A stretch of 64,000 nucleotides of DNA from Muscardinus avellanarius (GCA_963383645.1 OY726560.1:87025093-87089092), one strand, 5' to 3'. Positions 47,136-60,044 are shown, counted from the stretch's first letter. A program made the numbers and translations. Notes: generated by a model from the letters alone, not told the origin.

Positions 47136-48657
47136 AAGTGTCATTAAACCTTTCACACCACTAAACAAAAAACCCATTATAAAAAAAAAATCCCAAAGAA
47201 ATAAATTAGCAAGATTACTGGTTACTCTTTGACATGGATAAAAATGGAAATATTCATTTCATATTATCTGTGAAGCATAATATATTTTATAAATTATTTT
47301 TATCCTATGCTCTGTGTTTGTGAGTGTGTGTACACTTGTGTTTCAAACCTCGGGGTGCAATTTATTCCATTTAAGGAATTTATCTACCATATAAACTGGT
47401 TGGTAAAGCCAGTTTCACTATGAAAACAATCGGCTAAGTAGCTTTTGTGATAGTCGTTTTCAGTTGAATTAAATGGGTTAACGTATGGGTATGGAACAAC
47501 CATCTCATTTCTGTTTTAAACCTAAAACACAGGACACAAGTTGCAATGCACTTATCTCATTGAAGAATTCCGGCCCAGGTACCTTGCTCCTTCTTAACTG
47601 ATGCTCATCTTTGTGTCGGGCTCAGTATCTCTTCGTTTTTTGAGCACAGGCGGGGAATATAAACAGTGACGTCACTACCTGAAACCACTCGGACCTGTGG
47701 TTGATGCTGTTGGTAAATTTTGCATGAGATGCTGTTCTCTTCTACTTGAAAAACTGGGGAATTGAGAAAAGGCATCAGCAGGGATGTAGGAGAGCGCAAA
47801 TCTACAAGCGGGGAATGCTTTCATACCCATTTCTATGGCAATTGGACATCATTGCACCAAATGGATCATCCGCACACCTTCCTATCCCATGGTTCCACTC
47901 TTGGAACTATGCCCTAGGGAATGTTTATATATCAGACAGCCAAATTATTACTCATAGCAACATTATTTACAATAGCAAAAATGTAAAGGAAAGGTTATAG
48001 GGCATTGGTGGAATGCACTGCAGGTAGAATGGATGAAGCTGGATGTAGTTCAATAAAATGAATTAAAGTTGTAAACACCAACATAAATATTAATTCCGAG
48101 GCTAGAAAACATGTATCTCCTTCACTGATGCCAAGTGGAGTTTCCAAAATGCACATGTGCACACGCTGAAATTTAATAAATGGGAAAACGATAGACTGCT
48201 CAAATGAATGGGGCTTAGATAATTGCAAAATGGGGGGAGAAAATGTTAGCTTTCCACTTTATATTGCACACATACATATGCAGGTTCAAATCTAATTGCA
48301 TCAAATGAACTTTTTGAAGGTAACAATTAGATAATTCAACTCTAGTTGCATAAAACAAAGAACTTTTTGAAGATCACAAGTTCTCTTTATAACCTTAGTG
48401 CAAGGAAGAATTTTTGTGGTGGTTTTTTAAATCAGGAAAAGCACAAACCCTCACTTCATTTCAATCATTAATCTAATTGTCCTCTAGAGGTCTCTCCTAA
48501 ATATTCTATCTGCAATGCTATGATCATTTCATTACCCTACTTTATTTTTCTAATAATACTTAAGTGCCTGGAGTTATTTATTTGCTTAGTTTTAATGTTC
48601 TCTACACTGAAATATTCACTAAATAAAGGGCTTGTACTGTTTGATTCCAGTGCCCCC
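47136..48657. other. Mostly unassigned DNA with a possible L1 scrap
   Basis: 47820-48060 resembles the L1 ORF2 3' region in block order (tacccatt..., ggaaatgtttatat-like, ccaaattattactcatagcaacattatttac, atagcaaaaatg) but is very diverged. The remainder shows no feature. Confidence 0.4.
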
Positions 48658-48730
48658 AATTTTTAAAATTCCAGTTCTTAGGAGGCTAAGACAGGAGAAT
48701 CACAGATCCAAGGCCAGGCCCTGTTTAAAA
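48658..48730 (+). repeat. B1-half fragment of a SINE
   Basis: aggaggctaagacaggagaatcac and aaggccaggccctgttt survive; the start and ID half are missing. Confidence 0.6.
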
Positions 48731-48774
48731 CAAAACAAAACCCTACCACATGGTAAGTGTTTCATACATGCTGG

Positions 48775-49085
48775 CAGGTGAAAAGTTAAACTTGATTATA
48801 TTGAAAAAGATTTGTAAAACAAAGAATATTATGAACTCAATGAAAAATGGAACTATATCAATAACTCCTAAAAATTTAAAAATGTCTAAATAAGAAAATG
48901 AGCAAAGGAGAAGAGATAATTCATAAGAGAACTTGCATACCCAATAAATGAATGAAAGACACTCAACCTTCCTATTATCAATGAAATGCAAAATAAAATC
49001 ACAGTGAAAAATGATTGCACTCTCCCCACCAAGGTGAGAAAAAAGAAAATACTTGGGTGGGACTCTAAGTTGGTACAACTACTTG
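48775..49085 (+). mobile_element. Old L1 ORF2 3' fragment
   Basis: The blocks aaaatgagcaaagga, ctatcaatgaaatgcaaa and aacttgggtgggactctaagttggta follow late ORF2 order; many indels. Confidence 0.6.
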
Positions 49086-49149
49086 GGAGATGAATGGAGC
49101 CTGATTTTATAAGCTTGAAAATGACTCAAGTTGATTTTTTTTTTTTTTT

Positions 49150-49342
49150 GCAATACTGGGAATGAAACCCAGGGGTATTTTACCTATGAGCTACACCTCC
49201 AGCCCTATTTTTTTTTTATTTTGAAACAGTGTCTCACTAAGTTGCAAAGTGCCTCACTAAATAGCTGAAGCTATCCAGAAACCACGATCCTTTTAGCCTC
49301 CTGAATGCTGAGATTACAAGCATGCGCCATCATGCCCAGCTA
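49150..49342 (-). repeat. B1-ID SINE
   Basis: Full length; poly(T) at 49135-49149 is the complement of its tail. Confidence 0.85.
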
Positions 49343-50010
49343 TTAATTTATTTAGACATAAACCTTAGGGAAACTTTGGCAAAGGAACCTAAAAAGAACA
49401 TGAATTGCCACATAGATTATAACAGCAGCAAATTCAATAGCACTTGAGTCTATGAACTTAAAGGATCTGAAACTAGATTCATGTATTGAAATGCTAGAGA
49501 GTAGGTAAAATGAATCAGCCATTGTGTAGGAAGGGTCTGTACATGGGGCTGCCCTCACCTGCGTCAACCACTGCTTTTCTGAGTCTCATCAGTACCCTGC
49601 CTCTCTGGCTATGTTTGGAAGCCTAGTCTGCCTCTCTTTGGAATGGTGGGGCTGCCACGCATTGGAGAAAGGAAGGGTTTCTTCAGCCTAATAACCTAGA
49701 CTTGATTTTTCGCCACATCTGTTTGCCTGAGCCATAGTGTGCAAGGGTTTGGGTTGTGAATGATGAAACCTGGCCATTTTCCTAGGTACCACCTGGGAAG
49801 CAGGAAACAGGTTGACCTTGGCTCTGTGATTGTCTACTGTCACCGTGTGGACAAGGTTAGGGAGAAACTCCTTTCCCCTGACTCTCCCCACCTTTAGCTT
49901 TGGAATCTCAGCTTGTCTTAGCGTTAAGACCCTGGATTCTTTATCCTTCCTGTCCATCCTTTGGAATGGACATGAGGGCCTTGTTTGTTCAGTATAGCAA
50001 AGGAAACATT
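49343..50010. other. Unassigned DNA
   Basis: No repeat or gene recognised. The 114-codon minus-strand open stretch at 49688-50032 shows no motif. Confidence 0.45.
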
Positions 50011-50110
50011 GAAGCTGAGCAGAGTGGCACATGGTTGTAATCCCAGAACTTGGGAGAATGAGACCAGGAGGATTGCAGATTCAAGACCACCCTAGCAACA
50101 TAGCGAGACC
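50011..50110 (+). repeat. B1 half of a SINE
   Basis: Starts gaagctgagcagagtggcac and stops after tagcgagacc with no ID half. Confidence 0.8.
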
Positions 50111-50154
50111 ACACGTTCATGCTCATATTCAGTATCATATTGGTTATGTCAGTT

Positions 50155-50287
50155 TGTCTCTCCCCCTTTTCCCCTCCTCCCCTTCTTCCTTCCTCTCTTC
50201 TCACTCTCCTCTCCTTTCCTCTCCTCTCCTCTCTTCCCCTTCCTCCTTTCTCCTCCTTTGTCCCCCTCCTCCCTTCTCCCCCCTACA
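50155..50287. repeat. Pyrimidine-rich tract
   Basis: About 130 bp of nearly pure C/T on the plus strand, with (CTCCT)n-like units at 50207-50232. Overlapping open frames here are low-complexity S/P/L or R/E peptides. Confidence 0.9.
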
Positions 50288-50289
50288 GG

Positions 50290-51464
50290 AACCTTCTCTC
50301 CAAACTGGTGTTTCTGCATTGGGTTTTTCAAAGCTATTTAAAAATTCCAGAAGCAAAAAGTAGCTTTTTCTTGGGTCCCTCTCTTTAAATGACCCTGTCT
50401 TGAGGTGGCAGATACTTGAGTCTTGTTTTGAGAGAATCAAGGGGGTACTGAAAGGCCTTTGAGTAAAAGTTTACAGGGTGGTACACCATCATATTAGACA
50501 TTGACTTTAAAACAAGCATACAGGAAAGTGAAATAGAAGCGTGAGATCCCCTGTCCTTTCCCTAAATTCTATTTCAAAATGAATTCTTCTGTGTTTGTTT
50601 TTGGGAGATTGGTTTTTGAATATTAGCTGCCCCTCTCTGTGAAATTGTCAGCCGGGTGTTTATTTCTAGTGGATGCGGTTGCAGCAAAACTTGTCCTCTG
50701 TGTCCCGGTGGGCAGCCATCTGAAGTTTTCTCATTTGTTGTCTGGCACTGAGGGCTGACGGGGTATTGAGATTTACAGCTCACATCCATTCAACACAGAC
50801 GCCATTTTTTTTGCATTTTTCATACATCTCTCAGAGCTTGATGATTCTCAAGCTGCATTTAACTCGATTCACACTAAACAAGGAAGCTTGAGAGGTGGAT
50901 GTGGCTGGGGAAGAGAACAAAAGGAAAAAGGAAAAGCTGCTTTCTGGTTTTGGTGTTCTGCCACATTTCCATCCTATCGCGTTAATTGGCCCTTTTGTGA
51001 AATTATATGGAGCATTCTTGTTTTTTTGTTTTTTTTTCTCTCTCTCTAAGACTTGTTTTGAGTATCTGCTTAGAAAAAAGAAGTGGGTCAAATGAGATCG
51101 AAGTTTAAAACTAAATTACCACTTAATGCCACACATCATCAGCTGGGCCAAGTGCTATCAAGTTATGTGTTTACATCTTTAGTAATTTGCTGCAGAAAGA
51201 ACTGGCAGTTGGCCAGTATTTTTGTTTGCTTGTTTGTTTTCTTTTTCCAGAGTTTTTTTAATGAAAAATTTATTATATAAAAACAAAGCCCAGACTGTTT
51301 GGATAATTATTACTCTCACTATTATTTTTATTGTTTTGTGCTATTAGGTTCTATATTTGTCAAAATAAAGCTAAAAGCTAATAAATACAAAAGAACATAG
51401 ACATTTGGAAAGGGAAGAGATTGGATGTACTTGTTGAATTTCATCTATATTTCTCATATATTCC
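50290..51464. other. Unassigned DNA
   Basis: No gene or repeat recognised; several T-runs (51012-51027, 51240-51258). Confidence 0.5.
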
Positions 51465-51508
51465 TCCCAAGCGCTAGGATTACAAGCATGCACCACTATG
51501 CCCAGCCC
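51465..51508 (-). repeat. B1 terminal fragment
   Basis: Only the outermost 44 bp of a reversed B1 half remain (ggattacaagcatgcacca). Confidence 0.7.
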
Positions 51509-51992
51509 TTGAGAGAGGACATTTTATACCTAACTATAACAGTTGATGACACAGACCTGGCATATTAATGCAAGTAACAGCTTCAGCTACTAAGAGGTTG
51601 AAAGAGAGCAGACTAGTGGCTGGTTCTGATAGCATTTTTCCCAGGAAGTTTGAGATGGGAGGATGGTAGCACACAGGTGTCTTTAATATGGGCTATGTAT
51701 GTATTTTGTGCTAATATACTCAACTCAATGATAGGACTTTTCATTAATTTGGGGGCTATGGAATTTTACTTCTCAAGAATTATAACAATCTTGTTTTAAA
51801 TTTCTAGGAATCAGTCTAAAACGTTCTTTGAAACCATTTAGCTTCCAAGATCCGTGTCAATTACATATTTAGATGACTTTGATCTTTTATAATCATAAGA
51901 CAATAATTCATATAGCTGTGAAATTACCTTTGTGCAACTTTTAAAATGGCATAAATGAGATGAAATTGGCATTATTTGTCAAGGTACTTTGT

Positions 51993-52165
51993 GTGATACT
52001 GGGAATCAAACCCAGGGCTGTGCTCATCTGAACTACATCTCCAGCCCAATTTTATATTTTAGTTTGAAACAGCATCTTTCTAAGTTCCTAAGGCTGGTCT
52101 CAAACTCGTGGTCCTCCTGTCTCAGCCTTCCAAGTAAAGAGATGGCAGGTATTACTACACCTAGC
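51993..52165 (-). repeat. B1-ID SINE
   Basis: Both halves, with a short linker and a decayed B1 end (tctcagccttccaagtaaag). Confidence 0.85.
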
Positions 52166-52417
52166 TATAGTTATTTTTTTAATATTTTTGATAAAATGTT
52201 TTGATTCATAGTTCCTTTAAGATGTACTACAAATAGATTAATGATCTTGTAGTTACCGTTGAAACCATTAATTCATATTAGTAACACATTCATTTCAGCA
52301 ATTTTATCAAATACAGTTAAATTTATGAATTTCAAAGATACTGTTTCATTTTTACTGTTTAAGATAAATTGAAGGACAACTGAGGTGTGGTGGTAATGAA
52401 AAGGAGTAGATGAAGCA

Positions 52418-52585
52418 GCCAGGTGTGGTTCACATTTGTAATCGCACCAACTAGGAGGCTGAGACAGGAAGATCACAGGTTCAAGGCCAGCTTCAGCAAA
52501 TTAGACCCTCTTTCAAAAAACTAGGGCTGGTGATGTAGCTCAGAAAGAGAATGCCCCTGGTTTCAATCCCCAGTATCAAAGGGAA
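52418..52585 (+). repeat. B1-ID SINE
   Basis: agccaggtgtggttcac start; ordinary ID half ending tcaatccccagtatc. The linker is short. Confidence 0.85.
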
Positions 52586-52974
52586 AAATAAAGGTTTACA
52601 TGAAGTGGTAGTAACTTCAATTTGGATGAGATTATTATTTAAAAGGACCACTTTAGTTTTTAAACTTTCTTTAATGGTGCATTGTAATTGTCAATTTCCC
52701 CTTATACCTTGGCTTTGTATATTTATCTTATTTTTTGAAGATTTAAATGAGTTTATTAAAAAGATAGAAATACAGAAAGCAGTTACAGCCCCATGCCTTT
52801 CAAGAATGGCATGGGTGGGATGATTCGAATGAATTCACCTGTATATTTATTTTAAATTATATATTTTATATGAAATTTTTATCTACTTTTGTTGTTTTAA
52901 TTAATGTTACATATTCTGTTCTCTAAGGTAATTTCGACTTTTACCTTTTAATTGTGAACTAAGGTTGTTGTTTG

Positions 52975-53050
52975 TCATACCGGAGACTGAACCCAGAGGC
53001 TTCTACTGAGCTACATTCCCAATGCTTTTTTTTCTTTTTCTTTTTCTTTC

Positions 53051-53084
<34 letters not shown>

Positions 53085-53431
53085 TACTGGGGATGAAATC
53101 CAGGGCCATTCTACCTCCAAGCTATACCCCCAGCCCTTTTTTTATTCTTTATTTGGAAACAGGGTCTCACTGAGTTGCAAAGGGGCTCCCTAAGTAGCTG
53201 AGGCTGTCCATGAACCACAGTCCTCCTGTCTCAGCCTCCCAAATGCTGGAATTACAAGAGTGGGCCACCACACCCAGCTTTCCCAATTCTTTTTATGTGA
53301 TTATTTGGAAACACGGTCTCACTAAGTTGCTGACAGCCTCACTAAATTGCTGAGGCTGGCTGTGAACCGGTGATCCTTCTTCTCAGCCTCCCAAGTACTG
53401 GGATAACAAGCATGCACCACCACACCCAGCT
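52975..53431 (-). repeat. B1-ID SINE split by another SINE
   Basis: ID half at 52975-53026 and B1 half at 53290-53431. The word ttcccaatgctttttt / ttcccaattctttttat borders the inner SINE on both sides as its duplication. Confidence 0.85.
53071..53279 (-). repeat. B1-ID SINE nested in an older one
   Basis: Full length, ordinary ID half; its tail complement is the T-rich and (GT)n stretch at 53027-53083. Confidence 0.85.
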
Positions 53432-53440
53432 GAGAGCTTA

Positions 53441-53478
53441 GGTAGGTGTGTGTGCGTGTGCGTGTGTGTGTGTGTGTT
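53441..53478. repeat. (GT)n microsatellite
   Basis: gtgtgtg/gcgtgtg tract immediately before a tactggggaa word, possibly the remains of another reversed ID tail. Confidence 0.9.
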
Positions 53479-53602
53479 TTACTGGGGAAGGAATGCAGGG
53501 GCACCATAGATAAAATATTTTCCATAGGTAAAATATGTTCCAATAATGGTAAACAATGCCTACAGTGATGAAAAAGTATGATATTATAAATAGTAAAAGA
53601 CT

Positions 53603-53790
53603 GCCGGGCGTGGTGGCGCACGCTTGTAATCCCCGCGCTTGGGAGGCAGAGACAGGAGGATCGCGCAGGTTCTAAGCTAGCCCCGCGCGCTGGCTTAGGA
53701 GACCCTGTTTCCAAATAAAAATGCAAAAATAGGTCTGGGAGTGTAGCCCGGAGGTAGAAGGGCTTCCAGGAACCCCAGTACCACCAAAAA
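53603..53790 (+). repeat. Young B1-ID SINE
   Basis: gccgggcgtggtggcgcacg start, variant ID half. One of the least diverged copies. Tail grown into the (AAAT)n tract that follows. Confidence 0.92.
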
Positions 53791-53791
53791 A

Positions 53792-53830
<39 letters not shown>

Positions 53831-53834
53831 ATAG
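53791..53834. repeat. (AAAT)n microsatellite in a SINE tail
   Basis: Eleven AAAT units. The word atagtaaa at 53589 and 53831 marks the duplication that brackets SINE plus tail. Confidence 0.95.
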
Positions 53835-53875
53835 TAAACTGTCACTTGCAGGAAGATGGTAACCAAGGGAAGCAG

Positions 53876-54037
53876 CACATACGGGTTCAAAGCCAGCCTC
53901 AGCTACTTAGTGGGGCTCTCAGCAACTTGGTGGGACCCTATTTCCAAATAGATATATAAAAAAGAAAAACATGGGCCTGGGAGTGTAGCTCAGAGGCAGA
54001 AGGCCCCTGGGTTCCATCCCCAGTACCACCAAAAATA
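53876..54037 (+). repeat. B1-ID SINE, 5'-truncated
   Basis: Starts at gggttcaaagccagcc within the B1 half and keeps the linker, ID half and tail. Confidence 0.88.
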
Positions 54038-54039
54038 TA

Positions 54040-55069
54040 TATATTTATCAGTGCTGTTGACAATCTCTAGCACTGAGAAAACAGTATATTGACAAAAGAA
54101 ATAAACTAGCATCAACTTGAACCAAAAATAGAAAGCTAGAAGACAGATCAGAGAGCAGTAAAGTACCCCCACCAACATCCAAGGACTGCTGCAATGGGAA
54201 CCGTGGTAGCACCATCTTGCCTCACCCCACCATGAATGCCAGCACTGTGCCTCCAGAGACACCCCCAGCAAAAAAGCCAATGACTTGAAACAAAGTAAGA
54301 GGCTGTAGCTCAATGGAATTGTAATTAGTCATCTCCTGCTTCTCAGACCAGGCTACGACTTGCAGAGGGCATGCTCAGTGCCTTCCTTCAACTTTAAAGA
54401 CTCCAGAAGCTCCAGCTTTGGAGCTGGTGGTAGAACAGGAGCTGGAGCTGCCACAGTACTGGAGGTGGCCCTGAGGCTACAAGAGGTAAAAGATCAGGAA
54501 CTGCCCATGCTCCTTCCAGGAACAAAATACATTCCAATGGCCTGTCTGAGAAAGATACACATATACACCAGCCCCAGAAAGTCCTGCAGTCTGCATCCAG
54601 CGAGTGATGCTGAGTTGCTCACCCTTTCTGCCCCACCTCAGCTTCTGGCAGACTCGGCTCTTTTGGCCAGGTCCTTATTTTCTCAAATGATTCCATCTCC
54701 ACCCCTGGGCATCTTCGCATTGTAGATACACGATGGGCTCATTCAAAGATGCTGCTGGGGCCAGGTCCATGCCCTCCAGGCAGGAGATGGTGATAAAGGA
54801 GATGGAGCTGGGGAAGGTTGGTGGGCAGCTTATTCGAAGGCCTGCCCTCTCGCCCATCCTTTCCTCCATGGACAATTCTGTGGGACTGTGGGTATGCTCT
54901 GGATCCACTTGCCTCAGCCAGTCCTGAAGCCATCCCACCCTGCCCTCATGCCCATGTGGCAGTCCTGGCTCAGGCAGTCCTGGTCACCATGGAGTGGCTG
55001 ACAGATCCACACTGGATAGAAGCCTAGCATCCTTGATGTGAACAGCTCTTCCCAGGAAAGTACGCTCTG
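54040..55069. other. Unassigned, GC-richer DNA
   Basis: No repeat recognised. Plus-strand open stretch 54360-54725 (121 codons) and minus-strand 54675-54938 (87) show no motif; neither is bracketed by convincing splice sites. Confidence 0.45.
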
Positions 55070-55195
55070 GTCCTTGTCTGTGTCTGTCTCTCCCCACTAG
55101 TATGTTCCTTCCATGAGGCCAGGGAGAAATGTCTTATGTGTCATTGCATTCACTGGTACACAGTGGGTGCTCCATAAATATATGCAGATGGAGCC
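55070..55195 (+). repeat. L2 3'-end remnant
   Basis: The blocks ctgtctctccccactag, gaggccagggagaaatgtct and cagtgggtgctccataaatat match the typical L2 3' terminus in order. Confidence 0.65.
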
Positions 55196-55785
55196 AGAGG
55201 AGTTTGTGCTGTCCAGTCAATCCTACAAACTTTAGCTCCTGTGCTGAAATGCTTCCTGGCTCTTTGCCTTAACTGGTCGCCTTTGCCCACTGACTGTAAA
55301 CTCCTGGAATAGAAGCCTGACCCCTGAACACCATTTGAACCTTGCTGTTGAGGTTGCAGCCATATCAATGAGCAGGTCGCTTCCTTCAATTCCTATTCTG
55401 GGTTGGAGGATGGGGAGATGGTATGTGAGCAGGGCTGGGGTGGCGGTTGGTGGGGCAGCTTCTCTCAGGACTGACTCCCTCTCTCTCTCCATCCCTGTCT
55501 CCCCCACCTGTGCCCAAGCTCCTGTTTATAGCCCTTTGAACACTTTCCTCCTCCAGGGATGTCCCCTATTTCTTAGCCCTGCAGCAGGATCCATGAGATG
55601 TTGAAAGTCAGAGTTCCATCGGCCCTGCCCCACCCATAGTACCCCAGCATAGAGATCAGCGAGGACAGAAGCCCCTCGACCTTGACACTAGAGGGTGCTG
55701 TTGGTTGTACAACATTTTGATGGTTTTTTGGTTTTGTTTTTTTTTTGTTTATTTGTTTGGTTTTTTTTTTTTTTTTTTTTTTTTT
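55196..55785. other. Unassigned, GC-richer DNA
   Basis: No gene seen. A poly(T) at 55738-55784 belongs to the SINE that follows. Confidence 0.45.
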
Positions 55786-55954
55786 GGTGGTACTGGGGTT
55801 CCTGGAAGCCCTTCTACCTCCGGGCTACACTCCCAGACCTATTTTATATTTTTATTTAGAAACAGGGTCTCTTAAGCCAGCGCAGCTGGCTTCAATCCTC
55901 CAGTCTCTGCCTCCCAAGCACGGGGATTACAGGCATGCGCCACCACACCCAGCT
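55786..55954 (-). repeat. Young B1-ID SINE
   Basis: Variant ID half; a small deletion in the B1 half removes the gaa-cc-gcg part around 55893. The word tgtacaacattttga at 55706 and 55958 is a perfect 15-bp target-site duplication. Confidence 0.93.
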
Positions 55955-56099
55955 ACTTGTACAACATTTTGAACGCTGCTAATGCCACTGAATGGAATTT
56001 TGAAAAGGTTTACACATTGTTTTCTTTAAAATCAATTTTAGGAAGAATAGTTGGAAAGCCCTTGTAAAAAACAGTTATGTCCTTTGTAGGTGAATGAGA

Positions 56100-56385
56100 A
56101 GAAAGAGGGAACATCAGGCTTAGTGAGATAAGCCAGGCTCATAAAATCAAGGTTCCTCCATTTACACTCAATTGTGGAAGCTTCAGAGTAACACAGAAGC
56201 AAAAGGACCATGTGGAATGGAGGAGGGAGAAAAATAGAAGAGGGGAAGGTGACCAAGGAGAGGGCAAAGGAAGAAAAGGGAGGCCCAGGGAAGGAAAGAG
56301 ACTGAGTAGTGCTAGGTTGTATATAGGAAGGTACCATTATGTATCTATGGTATGCCACTATAATGCACCAATTAACATTTTTAAA
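56100..56385 (+). mobile_element. L1 3' end
   Basis: Late ORF2 scraps (gtgagataagccaggct) pass into a purine-rich 3'UTR and end in actataatgcaccaatta. Confidence 0.7.
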
Positions 56386-56514
56386 CCAAATTATACTATG
56401 TTTTGTTTTCATTTAAAGCCAACTCTTCTTAACTTTAATGTCTTGGCAAGTAAAACACTTGTATTTTTGTTCTTTGACTGACTGAAAATGATTTGGTTTA
56501 ACTTTTTCATTGAA

Positions 56515-56720
56515 TGTGTATGGCATTGGGGATTGATCCCAGGGACATTCTACCTTTGAGCTATACCCCCAGCTCTATTTTACTTTTTTTTGGAAACAGG
56601 ATTCCTCTAACTTGTGGATGGCCTCCCAGCAAAGGGTGTCTGAGAACTTGCAAAGCTCATGTCTCAGCCTACCAAGTAGTGGGATTGCATGTGTGGAGCA
56701 GCCATCACACCCGGCTTGCC
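56515..56720 (-). repeat. B1-ID SINE
   Basis: Full length but diverged in the B1 half (cttgtggatggcctcc). Confidence 0.85.
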
Positions 56721-58319
56721 TAACTTTTTAAATGGCAATTTCACTGCGATTCGATTTGCAAAATGAGTCATTGAGTTTTCTTCTGAACAATTTTAATATA
56801 GGTAACAAAGAGAAAACACTATATACTACAGGGGAAGGAAAAGGACTATGGATATAATTATAACATATACTATTAAAATCACAAAAACATAATGATCAAT
56901 GGGGAAGGATAGGTCAGGGGTGGGATGGAGAGAAACACCACACTCAGTGCTTTTCTTGATCATTTCCAAGTTGGAAAAATCCTGCTCTGGATCTTCCCAG
57001 TGACTGGAGGTGGTCCTGCAGATGCACAGAACAGAAACAGTCACCAGTAGCCCAGATCTATTATGGGGCTGAGCCTTTCTGGTTGCCCACAACAGAGCAC
57101 TCCACGCACAAGCTGCCCCCGGGATGATCTCCACCTGCAGCAGCCAGGGCCTCAGAGCTTCTCAGGGTTCTCGCCCAAATTCGGTGAGTGCAGCTCTGCC
57201 AGTGTCCAGCCCCAGCCCTCCCCTGGCCTCCCAAGCCCTAGCCCGGCTCCTCACCTGGCAGCTTTTCCTTTATGGCCTCAGAACTGCTTTGTAAGGCCAA
57301 GAGTTGTTTGGTTGGCTCAGCCCCAGGGAGCTGCCATGTTGGCTGGTCAGTTGGCACATGTGGCCACAATCCCCAGCAGGACACATTGCCATTATTGAAA
57401 GAAACCTGGGAGATCCATGTGGCAGCTGTGTGAGAGGCCAGGCCTTCCTGCTCACAGCAGCCTCCCATGTTAGCCCTGAACAGCTGAGCTCCTGGGCCTC
57501 CTGCCCCTACCTGACCAGAGTTCAGCTCCACTCTATACCTACCCCAACATGGCAGCCCTGGCCCAGACAGGATTGGGCACCAAGGAGGGGCTGACATTAC
57601 CCTCCAAGGAAGGAGCCCCTGATCGACGATGTGAGCAATTCTCCCTACCTGGGGGCATTCTGACATCCTGAATCTCCCTCCTCCCCACTGGCATCTCAGC
57701 TCATGGGAGAGAGAGAGGAGTGTGTGCTGTGTGCATTGCATTTGATCCTTGACATATGTTTGATAAGTGGGGCAGGAGCTGGAGTCTGTGCCACCCTTCC
57801 TTGAGCCTTGACCTCATACACCAACACCCTGCCCAGTTCTCTGTACCTCCTGCGCGTCTCCTCTCCTCTCTCATGTGCGTGCACACCTACAGCAGGCCAG
57901 GTAGGCACCTTGCCTTCTGTAATGCGGGCACTCCCTGCTTGGATGTCCAGTGTGACACTGGGACCCTCGGAGTGTGGGAGGAGCCCAGGAGGGCAGGGGC
58001 TGCTGTGGACTCTGGTCACCACATCATGGTCAGTGCTTATAAGCGTCAGCACATAGTGTGACTTCAAGTATAGTGAAAGAAGGAACCCCATCCAGGTCTT
58101 TCCAAGATGTCTGTGTGGGCCTGGGGATCTCCGCCACCCCTCATCGAGTCCTGCTTTGCATTTGCCAAGGGAACCTCAAGTCTCCTTTACAATGAAGACA
58201 ATTATTTGGCCCAGGGCCTTCAGTATGTGGTGAGGCAAAGGCTTCCTCATGGGGACAAGAAAATCATCAATAAGACAAGCACAGCCCCTCCTACAGACAT
58301 CCACATCCTCAAGCCTGTG
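56721..58319. other. Unassigned, GC-rich DNA
   Basis: About 1.6 kb without a recognised repeat. Overlapping open stretches on both strands between 57060 and 58090 (up to 167 codons, minus 57238-57741) reflect high GC; none shows a known motif. Confidence 0.45.
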
Positions 58320-58465
58320 TCATCCAATTCCTTGGAGGTGCTACATAGTCCTACAATAATCCTCTGAGGCCGGTCCCTTAACACCCAGTGCTCAGAGGGC
58401 AATGGAGGCTCAGAGGGTGAGGGACAATCTCAGAGCTATAAGAGCCAGGGCATATTTTGCAATCA
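58320..58465 (+). repeat. MIR-like remnant
   Basis: The blocks ctacaataatcctctgaggc, gaggctcagagggtgaggga and tctcagagctataagagcc fit a reversed-order-free MIR core with its conserved centre. Confidence 0.55.
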
Positions 58466-60044
58466 AGGGTGGTACTCACCGTCCCATGGTCACCCCCTGG
58501 TTGGTGCTGGGGGTACTGCCCGGAGATAACAGCTGGGTCTCCCTCAGCCAAAAGATCTCAACAGTGAGCATGCTGCTCTGCCTCCATGCATTGGTTCTCA
58601 CTTCATTCTGGAGGGGGGAAGATTGGGGAGACGCAGATTCAGTGTTCAATTCATGACCACCAGGCGAGTTGGTGCCAAGTGCTCCGAGCAAACTCCAAAC
58701 CCTCTATGGCTGTACTAGGACAGGAGAGCTCCAGAAAAAAAAAAAAAAATGGTTGTCAGTGTTGAAAATGGCAATGGAGAAGGAAGAGTTAGAAGTGTGA
58801 GGAGCCACAGGTCAGTTGTTGGCTGAGTAGAGGTGGGAATTCCCAGGGTGAAGAGTGAAATGAGCCCATGAAACCCAAGCAAGCATCCCACTCCACAGAT
58901 GAGAAAACAGAGGCACATCCTGGCGTGAGGGTTGGTGTGTGAGGACTTCCAGGATATTATCTTTGATGCTACTAAAATGGCTCCCTCTGAAACATGGAGC
59001 AGCCCAGGGAGCCTCCAGCTCCTGCCCTAAATACCTAAGGTGTACGTCCTGAGATAGCAAGTGACAGAAAAGTGGAAACAGTACAAGAGGTCCCTGACCT
59101 CATTGGTCCACACAGCATTACTGGAGCTGAGCATGGGTGAGACTTAAAGAGGGTGTGGAAGACAGCTAGGCCCTGCCACGTGGAGGCCTGGCCCGGGAGT
59201 GCTAATGAGCCAAAGGGCAGAGCACAGTGTCATCCAAGAAAGGAACGCAGACACCAAGGACAGAGTTGTTCTGGTGTTCTCACCAAAGATGGACAATGAA
59301 CTTGCAGCAGTTCGTGGCCAGGGCTGGGCAGAGGATGTGGGATGGATGAGTAGTGGGGTCCCAGTTTTCCTAGGATAACTGTGGCCCAATGTCACCAAAC
59401 TCTGTAGAAATGTGGGTGTGTTGTTGTCTGGGCCAGGACCCTCTCAATCTTACAGACCTCACACACAGAGTCCCTCCTCAGCCATATTCACATAATGAAG
59501 ATGTGGCGTAAGTTGTTCAATAAGGTCCCTGGCTGTTCATTCTCTTCCATCATCTCCAGGAAGATATCCCAGGGGTTGCTCTGTGACGAAAGTGCACTGC
59601 AGCTGGCAGGAAGCCTCATTGCAGACCTGCTCATGCTTGGGGCTGTTTCTGCCCCATGTGACCTGCTCACCAGACTTCCCACAGATAGTGTCACATGCTT
59701 CTCCCCAGCAATTATAGGAGATGCCACTGGGGGATCTGGAGTCACCCTGGAGGAAAACCCTGGAGGTTCTCCTTCCTCTCCCGCTAGTCCTGTCCTAGGT
59801 GTGAACCAACAGGACACCAGGCTCCAGACTTCCCACCACCTGCTCCTGCCCAGGGGACTCTCCTATCCTGTTCATGTCACCACACTAAGGATTAGGATTA
59901 GGGGTGTGAGGATACACAGAGAACTCACAGTGCTGGACAGACAGGGCTCCTCCAGGTCTGGGATCTCAGGAGGGGACTGTCGCTCCCTCCTGGCCAGCGA
60001 TCTTATTTTCCTGGCCTTAGAGGCGAACCACCTCCCTATGTGCC
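58466..60044. other. Unassigned DNA with a 193-codon open stretch
   Basis: No repeat recognised beyond a possible MIR scrap at 58890-58945. The plus-strand open stretch 59495-60076 (start MKMWRKLFNK) is the longest non-repeat frame in the window. It has no signal peptide, no membrane segment and no motif I recognise, and it ends inside the hairpin at 60045-60075. A spliced exon inside it cannot be excluded. Confidence 0.4.

Noticed and set aside
56212..56412. Purine-rich frame (R/E/G-rich) and its 124-codon antisense
   Set aside because: Purine-rich 3'UTR of an L1 insertion.
57238..58091. Overlapping 131- and 167-codon minus-strand frames
   Set aside because: GC-rich background with open frames on both strands at once, no motif and no splice-bounded structure.
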